Shown piece after piece: positions 60,132-64,000 of a stretch of DNA of 64,000 nt (position 1 is the stretch's first letter; each line of letters begins with the position of its first letter). The notes under the pieces are model-generated. The model saw only the letters and a list, made by a program, of their open reading frames with translations. It searched no databases and was not told the origin of the DNA. This stretch comes from Methylobacteriaceae bacterium (GTDB taxonomy: Bacteria > Pseudomonadota > Alphaproteobacteria > Rhizobiales > Beijerinckiaceae). The stretch is from positions 1 through 64,000 of the forward strand of contig CANEZL010000026.1 in assembly GCA_947444195.1 (NCBI GenBank), given 5' to 3'. The position numbers and the translations under genes are program-made.

Positions 60132-60875
60132 TCAGAACCGGTAGTTCAGCCCCGCCCGCACGAGGCCGAAATTCCCGTCGCTGCGGCCGGCACCGTGATA
60201 GGCGGGGGTGGCCGCGTCGTAGTAGGTCGCCCCGGAGAAGCGGCGGCCCAGCGACAGGTAGAGGGCCTCGACCTTCGCGGAGAGCTTGTCGGTGAAGGCG
60301 TAGGCGATGCCGCCGCCGACCGCGTAGCCGGTCCGGAAACTCTCGGGCAGCGTGCCGGGATAGGCGGAAGCCCCGTCGGCGCGCGCGCCGTCGCCGTAGG
60401 CGAAGCCGCCGGTGCCGTAGACCAGGACGCGGTCGAAGGCGTAGCCGACCCGGCCGCGCACGGTGCCGAAATAGTCGAGGCCCGGCCGCACGCTGTAATA
60501 GGGGGTGGTGCCGAGATAGGCGGCGTTCGCCCTGGCGAAGGCGGCGCCCTGGATGTCCGCCTCGGCGCCGACGACGAGGCCCGAGCCCGGCGTGAACTGG
60601 TAGTCGTAGCCGATCTGGCCGCCCCCCGCGAAGCCGCCGCCGCGGGCGCCCCCCGTCACCGTGCCGTAGGTCGGGTCGGTGAAGCCGCTGCCGCCACCGG
60701 TGAAGCCGTAGCCCGCGTTGAGGCCCGCGTAGAACCCCGTCCAGGTGAAGACGGGCAGGCTCGGCAGGCTCGGCGGCGGCTCCGCCCGGCGCGGCAGGTC
60801 GGCGGCCTGACCGGCGGCGGTCACGGCGACGGTCAGGGCCAGCCCGGCGAGGGCGGCCGGCAGGGTTCTCGGCAT
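60132..60875 (-). CDS. Outer-membrane beta-barrel protein
   Basis: A 247-residue porin-like protein of the Omp25/Omp31 type found in Hyphomicrobiales. The signal peptide is LAGLALTVAVTAAGQAADLP, followed by the start of the barrel FTWTGFYAGLNAGYGFTGG, alternating aromatic and glycine strands, and the C-terminal strand NFGLVRAGLNYRF with a terminal Phe as expected for BamA recognition. ATG 60875 is used; a GTG at 60887 is possible. It lies upstream of the phospholipase-like gene on the same strand, 237 nt apart. Confidence 0.9.
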   Translation of the reverse strand: MPRTLPAALAGLALTVAVTAAGQAADLPRRAEPPPSLPSLPVFTWTGFYAGLNAGYGFTGGGSGFTDPTYGTVTGGARGGGFAGGGQIGYDYQFTPGSGLVVGAEADIQGAAFARANAAYLGTTPYYSVRPGLDYFGTVRGRVGYAFDRVLVYGTGGFAYGDGARADGASAYPGTLPESFRTGYAVGGGIAYAFTDKLSAKVEALYLSLGRRFSGATYYDAATPAYHGAGRSDGNFGLVRAGLNYRF

Positions 60876-60921
60876 GGACGATCTCACGCGATGGTTCGCG
60901 CCCCGGGAAACGGGGCCGGGT

Positions 60922-61065
60922 TCACAGGGCCAGCAGGAGCAGGCCGACGACGGTGACGGCCAGGATCGCGCAGATGGCGAGGTCGAGGATCGGCACGCCG
61001 CCGCAGCCGTCGCGCGGCTCGCGGGGATCCCGCGGCACGCTGAGGCCGAGCCGGGCGGCCGTCAT
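60922..61065 (-). CDS. 47-residue single-span membrane protein
   Basis: A very short gene encoding MTAARLGLSVPRDPREPRDG, a Cys-Gly-Gly turn, then one transmembrane helix (ILDLAICAILAVTVVGLLLL) to the end. Its ATG overlaps the stop codon of the preceding gene by 4 nt (ATGA), strong support for translation. No family is recognised. It would sit in the inner membrane with the N-terminus most likely in the cytoplasm. Confidence 0.6.
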   Translation of the reverse strand: MTAARLGLSVPRDPREPRDGCGGVPILDLAICAILAVTVVGLLLLAL

Positions 61066-61376
61066 CGGCCCGCTCCCCCCGGCAGCGGACCGAGGGAGGC
61101 CGTCCGCGCGGGCCGGCGGTTAAGGGCTGCCGCCGCCCCGGGAGAGGGGATCTGAGGGGCGGCGGCCTGCGCCGCACCCGGGAGGCCGGCGCGGGGGACC
61201 CTGTCCGCGCAAGCGATCCCGAGGACGGGCAGAGCGAGCGCGGCGAGACCGAAGGCGAGGCGTCTCAGGCGCGCGAGATCGGGGTCGAGGGTGGCCGCGA
61301 CGCCGTGCGCCGCCGCGAAGCGGGCCGGGCGGAGCGGCGGCGGCGCCACGGGACGGATGGGCTTCCGGTCGGCCAT
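61062..61376 (-). CDS. Small membrane protein of unknown function
   Basis: A 104-residue protein starting MADRKPIRPVAPPPLRPARF, with one hydrophobic segment (FGLAALALPVLGIACADRVP) near residues 43-62, and a proline- and alanine-rich C-terminus. No family is recognised. Its stop overlaps the start of the 47-residue gene. It is divergent from the DUF6502 gene; the 150-nt gap has two inverted-repeat operator candidates, one close to this start. Confidence 0.55.
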   Translation of the reverse strand: MADRKPIRPVAPPPLRPARFAAAHGVAATLDPDLARLRRLAFGLAALALPVLGIACADRVPRAGLPGAAQAAAPQIPSPGAAAALNRRPARTASLGPLPGGAGR

Positions 61377-61395
61377 CGCGCTGGACTCCTCAGTT

Positions 61396-61444
61396 CGTGG
61401 GAAATTTGACCACGCGGATCATCTACGTGTGCAAAAATCCCACG
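61396..61444. promoter_or_regulatory. Operator candidate 1 (CGTGGGA inverted pair)
   Basis: CGTGGGA (61396-61402) followed by AATTT, and AAAAA followed by TCCCACG (61438-61444), form an inverted pair 35 nt apart. It lies 20-68 nt before the start of the 104-residue membrane protein gene. Confidence 0.45.
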
Positions 61445-61483
61445 TCAATCGGATTTCCACCGGCCGAGGTGCGTCCGCGCACG

Positions 61484-61504
61484 TCGTGGGATTGTGTCCC
61501 ACGA
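61484..61504. promoter_or_regulatory. Operator candidate 2 (perfect palindrome)
   Basis: TCGTGGGA and TCCCACGA are perfect complements with a TTGTG spacer, a 21-bp operator-like palindrome. It uses the same CGTGGGA half-site as candidate 1, and lies 22-43 nt before the DUF6502 start. Confidence 0.55.
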
Positions 61505-61526
61505 CAGGCTCGCTAAGGTCGCGTCC

Positions 61527-62363
61527 ATGTCGGACGAGATCGGATCCACGGACGGGTCGGCCCTGCACGCGCCGGTCGCGCGCCTGCTGCGGCCGCTGGT
61601 GCGCCTGTTCGTGGCCCGGGGCATCACCTTCCCGGCGCTCACGAACCTCCTGCGCGAACTCTACGTGAACGTGGCCGAGTACGATTTCGCCCTGCCCGGC
61701 AAGGAACAGACGGACAGCCGCGTCTCCCTGCTCACCGGCATCCACCGCAAGGAGGTGCGGCGCCTGCGCGGGGCGGGCGCCCCCGTGAGCGCGGTGCCGA
61801 CCGTGGTCTCGCGCACGAGCCGGATCATCGCCCGCTGGCTCGCCGACCCGCGCTTCACCGACGGGCATGGCCGGCCCCTGCCCCTGCCGCGGCTGGGCTC
61901 CGGGGACGCCGCCTCCTTCGAGGCCCTGGTCTCCGGCGTGACGCGGGACCTGCGCCCGCGCGCGGTGCTGGACGAGTGGCTCGACCGGGGGCTCGCCACC
62001 CTCGACGGGGCGGACCGCGTGGTGCTGGCGGAGGCCGCCTACGTGCCGAAGGGCGGCGGCGAGGCGCAGCTCTACTATTTCGGCCGCAACCTGCACGACC
62101 ACATTGCCGCGAGCGTCGCCAACGTCATGGGCGAGGCGCCCCGCTTCCTCGAACGGGCCGTGCACTACGACGGGCTCTCGGAGGAGCTGGCCCGGCGCCT
62201 GGAGGCGCGCGCCCGCGAGATCGCGATGGAGGCCCTGAGCCAAGCCAACCGCGAGGCGCACGCCGCCTGCCAGAGCGATCCCGGCGGCACGCATCGCTGG
62301 AATTTCGGCCTCTACGTCTATGCCGAGGCCGCAGCCTCCGGCCAGACCCCGGCCGCGCGCTGA
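61527..62363 (+). CDS. DUF6502 family protein, winged-helix-like
   Basis: A 278-residue soluble protein matching DUF6502 by recollection of the family. The N-terminal 80 residues (LLRPLVRLFVARGITFPALT, NVAEYDFALPGKEQTDSRVS, LLTGIHRKEVRRLRGAG) look like a helix-turn-helix, and the rest is helical (AQLYYFGRNLHDHIAASVAN). Function is unknown. The ATG at 61527 is chosen; an earlier start at 61494 would run through the palindromic operator. The DUF5666 gene follows 8 nt later, so they are cotranscribed. Confidence 0.75.
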   Translation: MSDEIGSTDGSALHAPVARLLRPLVRLFVARGITFPALTNLLRELYVNVAEYDFALPGKEQTDSRVSLLTGIHRKEVRRLRGAGAPVSAVPTVVSRTSRIIARWLADPRFTDGHGRPLPLPRLGSGDAASFEALVSGVTRDLRPRAVLDEWLDRGLATLDGADRVVLAEAAYVPKGGGEAQLYYFGRNLHDHIAASVANVMGEAPRFLERAVHYDGLSEELARRLEARAREIAMEALSQANREAHAACQSDPGGTHRWNFGLYVYAEAAASGQTPAAR

Positions 62364-62371
62364 GGCCGGCG

Positions 62372-63664
62372 GTGCGACGCGAGACCGTTCCGAGCCGCCG
62401 CCGCGTCCTGCGCCTGCTCGCGGGGCTCGGCGCCCTGCTCGCGCCGCGCACCCTCCCCGCCCAGGAGGCGCCGATCCGCGACCAGGGGATCGGCGGCACG
62501 GGGGCGCGGCCCACCGAGATCCCCGGCGAGGGCGACCGCGGCATCGGCGGGACGGGGGTGATCGGCACGATCCGCCGCTTCGGCTCGATCGTGGTGAACG
62601 ACCTGCGCATCGCCTACCCGGAGGACGTCGCCGTGCGCATCGACGGCGCCCCGGCGCGGGCCGCGGACCTGCGCGTCGGCCACGTGGTCCGGGTGGTGGC
62701 GCGCCCCGAGGCCGGGACCCTGATCACCCGCCGCATCGACGTGACGAGCGAGGTGGTCGGCCCCGTGGAGGCGGTGGGCCGGGACAGGCTCACGGTGCTC
62801 GGCCAGCGCGTCGCCACCGCCGGGCTCGCGGGGGCCTCCGCCTGGAGCGTCGGCCAGCGCGTGGCCGTCAGCGGCCTGCGCCGGCCGGACGGTGTGGTGG
62901 TGGCGAGCCTGATCGAGGCGCGGCCGGCCGGTCCCGACCGGGTCTCCGGCCCCGTGCACCGGGGCGCGGATGGCGGGCCGATGATCGGCGGGCTGAAGCT
63001 CGCGGGCGGACGGGCCCTGCCGGGCGGGGGCCGGGCCACGGTGAGCGGGCAGTCGCGCGGCGGCGTCCTCGCGGTGAGCGAGGCGCACGCGGCAGGGCTG
63101 CCCACGGGCATCCGCACCGCTTCCATCGAGGCCTATATCGGCCGGCGCCGGGGCGGGCTCGCCCTCGGCTCCGGGCTCGACATCGCCGCCGCCCCTGGGA
63201 TGGGCGGGGTGCCGCGGCAGGGCTCGGTGCGCGCCGTGCTCACCACCGAGGTGGCGGGCGACGGGCGCCTCACCCTGGAGCACCTGCGGCTTGAGAATCG
63301 CGGCCCCGCCGAGCCCGGCCGCGCGCGGCCCGAGGCGCCGCGCTTCGAGCGGGAGCGCGACCGGCTCGACCTGCGCAGCCTGCCCGGCCGCGGCGGGCCG
63401 GGCGAGGGCGCGGCCCGCCCGGGCGGGTTCGAGGGCCCGCGCGGCCCCGGCGGACGGCCCGGCGGGGAGCCGGGCGCCTTCGGCGAGCCGCGCGGGGCGC
63501 CGGGCGGAGTCGGGGGCATCGGCGGGCCGGGCGGCTTCGGTGGGCCGGGGGGCTTCGGCGCGCCGGGGGGCCTCAACATGCCGGGCGGCGGCGGACCGGG
63601 GGGCTTCGGCGGACCGGCCGGCGGCCCCGGCGGCTTCGGTGGCGGCTTCGGCGGGAAGCGCTGA
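62372..63664 (+). CDS. DUF5666 exported protein with a glycine-rich tail
   Basis: A 430-residue protein. A twin-arginine or Sec signal (SRRRVLRLLAGLGALLAPRT) is followed by repeated IGGTG units (DQGIGGTGARPTE, DRGIGGTGVIGTI) and about three OB-like DUF5666 repeats (GTIRRFGSIVVNDLRI, VGPVEAVGRDRLTVLGQRV). The last 100 residues are low-complexity Gly/Pro/Phe (GGFGGPGGFGAPGGLN). GTG 62372 is the start. It is 8 nt after the DUF6502 stop. The role is unknown; a cell-envelope location is inferred. Confidence 0.75.
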   Translation: MRRETVPSRRRVLRLLAGLGALLAPRTLPAQEAPIRDQGIGGTGARPTEIPGEGDRGIGGTGVIGTIRRFGSIVVNDLRIAYPEDVAVRIDGAPARAADLRVGHVVRVVARPEAGTLITRRIDVTSEVVGPVEAVGRDRLTVLGQRVATAGLAGASAWSVGQRVAVSGLRRPDGVVVASLIEARPAGPDRVSGPVHRGADGGPMIGGLKLAGGRALPGGGRATVSGQSRGGVLAVSEAHAAGLPTGIRTASIEAYIGRRRGGLALGSGLDIAAAPGMGGVPRQGSVRAVLTTEVAGDGRLTLEHLRLENRGPAEPGRARPEAPRFERERDRLDLRSLPGRGGPGEGAARPGGFEGPRGPGGRPGGEPGAFGEPRGAPGGVGGIGGPGGFGGPGGFGAPGGLNMPGGGGPGGFGGPAGGPGGFGGGFGGKR

Positions 63665-63669
63665 GCCCG

Positions 63670-64000
63670 TCAGGCCAGCATGTAGGTGAGGAGCGAGCGG
63701 AGCTGGGCCGGCTTGATCGGCTTGCGCACCAGTTCGGCCCCCACCGCGGCGGCCTCGGCCTCGATCTCGGGGCCGTAATCGGCGGTGGTGAGGATGGCGG
63801 GCAGCGGGCCGGGGCGCCGGCCCGCGAGGTAGCGGGCCACGTCGAGGCCGCAGGCGCCGTCGTCGAGGTGGTAGTCGAGGATCAGGATGTCGGGGAAGGG
63901 CGCGCCCCCGTCCAGCGCCGCACGGACGCCGGCGAGGTCGCGGTGGGCGCTGACCTCGGCGTCCCAGTTGCGCAGGAGCCGCTGCAGGGCCTCCGCCGTG
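63670..64000 (-). CDS. C-terminal receiver domain, probably of a hybrid histidine kinase, 5' end beyond window
   Basis: The last 109 codons of a protein whose beginning lies past the right edge. The sequence is a response-regulator receiver domain: the phospho-acceptor Asp is in PDILILDYHLDDGACGLDVA, the Thr in PAILTTADYG, and the Lys in AELVRKPIKPAQLRSLLTYM. A typical linker LQRLLRNWDAEV precedes it, as in hybrid kinases with a C-terminal receiver. It converges on the DUF5666 gene. Confidence 0.82.
   Translation of the reverse strand, partial: TAEALQRLLRNWDAEVSAHRDLAGVRAALDGGAPFPDILILDYHLDDGACGLDVARYLAGRRPGPLPAILTTADYGPEIEAEAAAVGAELVRKPIKPAQLRSLLTYMLA

Overview
The window is 64 kb of dense, very GC-rich bacterial chromosome. 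Gene content points to an alphaproteobacterium of the Hyphomicrobiales, most likely Methylobacterium or a close relative. The evidence is an aerobic-type CobS/CobT cobaltochelatase, an SUV3-like helicase, tig-clpP-clpX-lon in one direction, glnB-glnA with a separate glnD, a tandem glycine riboswitch before gcvTHP, and several dispersed palindromic intergenic repeats. The genus is inferred from family knowledge, not from a search. Almost everything looks like core genome. No phage, insertion sequence, CRISPR array or rRNA was seen. One tRNA is present.

Layout, left part. A left-truncated helicase, a small exported protein and a DUF3108 protein lie on the minus strand (1-2909). rpmB follows on plus with a promoter and a strong terminator (3059-3573). 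A 163-nt terminal-inverted-repeat element precedes cobS-DUF29-cobT (3927-7339, minus). Next come a J-domain protein (minus), then bolA and arfB (plus), and a small low-GC gene (9230-9460). A DUF1275 membrane protein and a methyltransferase (minus) lead to a translationally coupled plus-strand set: ligase-associated exonuclease, ATP-dependent DNA ligase and a YjbQ protein (11435-14699). After an acetyltransferase and an Asp/Glu-racemase-like protein comes the protein quality-control block lon, clpX, clpP, tig (16079-22426, minus) and tRNA-Leu.

Middle part. A multicopper-oxidase-fold protein that has lost its copper ligands is followed by a toxin-antitoxin pair and nnrD. The nitrogen pair glnB-glnA follows (26937-28972). 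A small gene resembling CDI immunity proteins carries a frame-shifting 20-bp tandem duplication (29145-29522). A VOC protein, an FMN reductase, rnr, a Mn catalase, a DUF983 protein and a Nudix hydrolase run on plus. Two small envelope genes, a multi-hairpin repeat and yfdX precede a heavy-metal-type RND efflux operon transcribed on minus (38609-44821). The glycine-riboswitch-controlled gcvT-gcvH-gcvP operon is at 45256-49974.

Right part. A second copy of the terminal-inverted-repeat element, in opposite orientation, is followed by an OsmC protein, a membrane diguanylate cyclase, and a sulfonate/taurine-type ABC transporter whose ATPase gene is separated from its permease and binding-protein genes. 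glnD and grpE follow. Then come a small exported phospholipase-A2-like protein, an outer-membrane barrel, and two tiny membrane genes divergent from a DUF6502 gene and a DUF5666 gene, with two inverted-repeat operator candidates between them. The window ends inside a response-regulator receiver domain.

Functional links. glnD modifies the PII protein of glnB, and PII in turn signals to control of glnA. Lon, ClpXP, trigger factor and GrpE form a proteostasis set. ArfB and RNase R support ribosome rescue and RNA turnover. The least explained parts are the DUF6502/DUF5666 locus with its paired operators, the dispersed structured repeats (one of which appears to have become coding sequence), and the copper-less oxidase.
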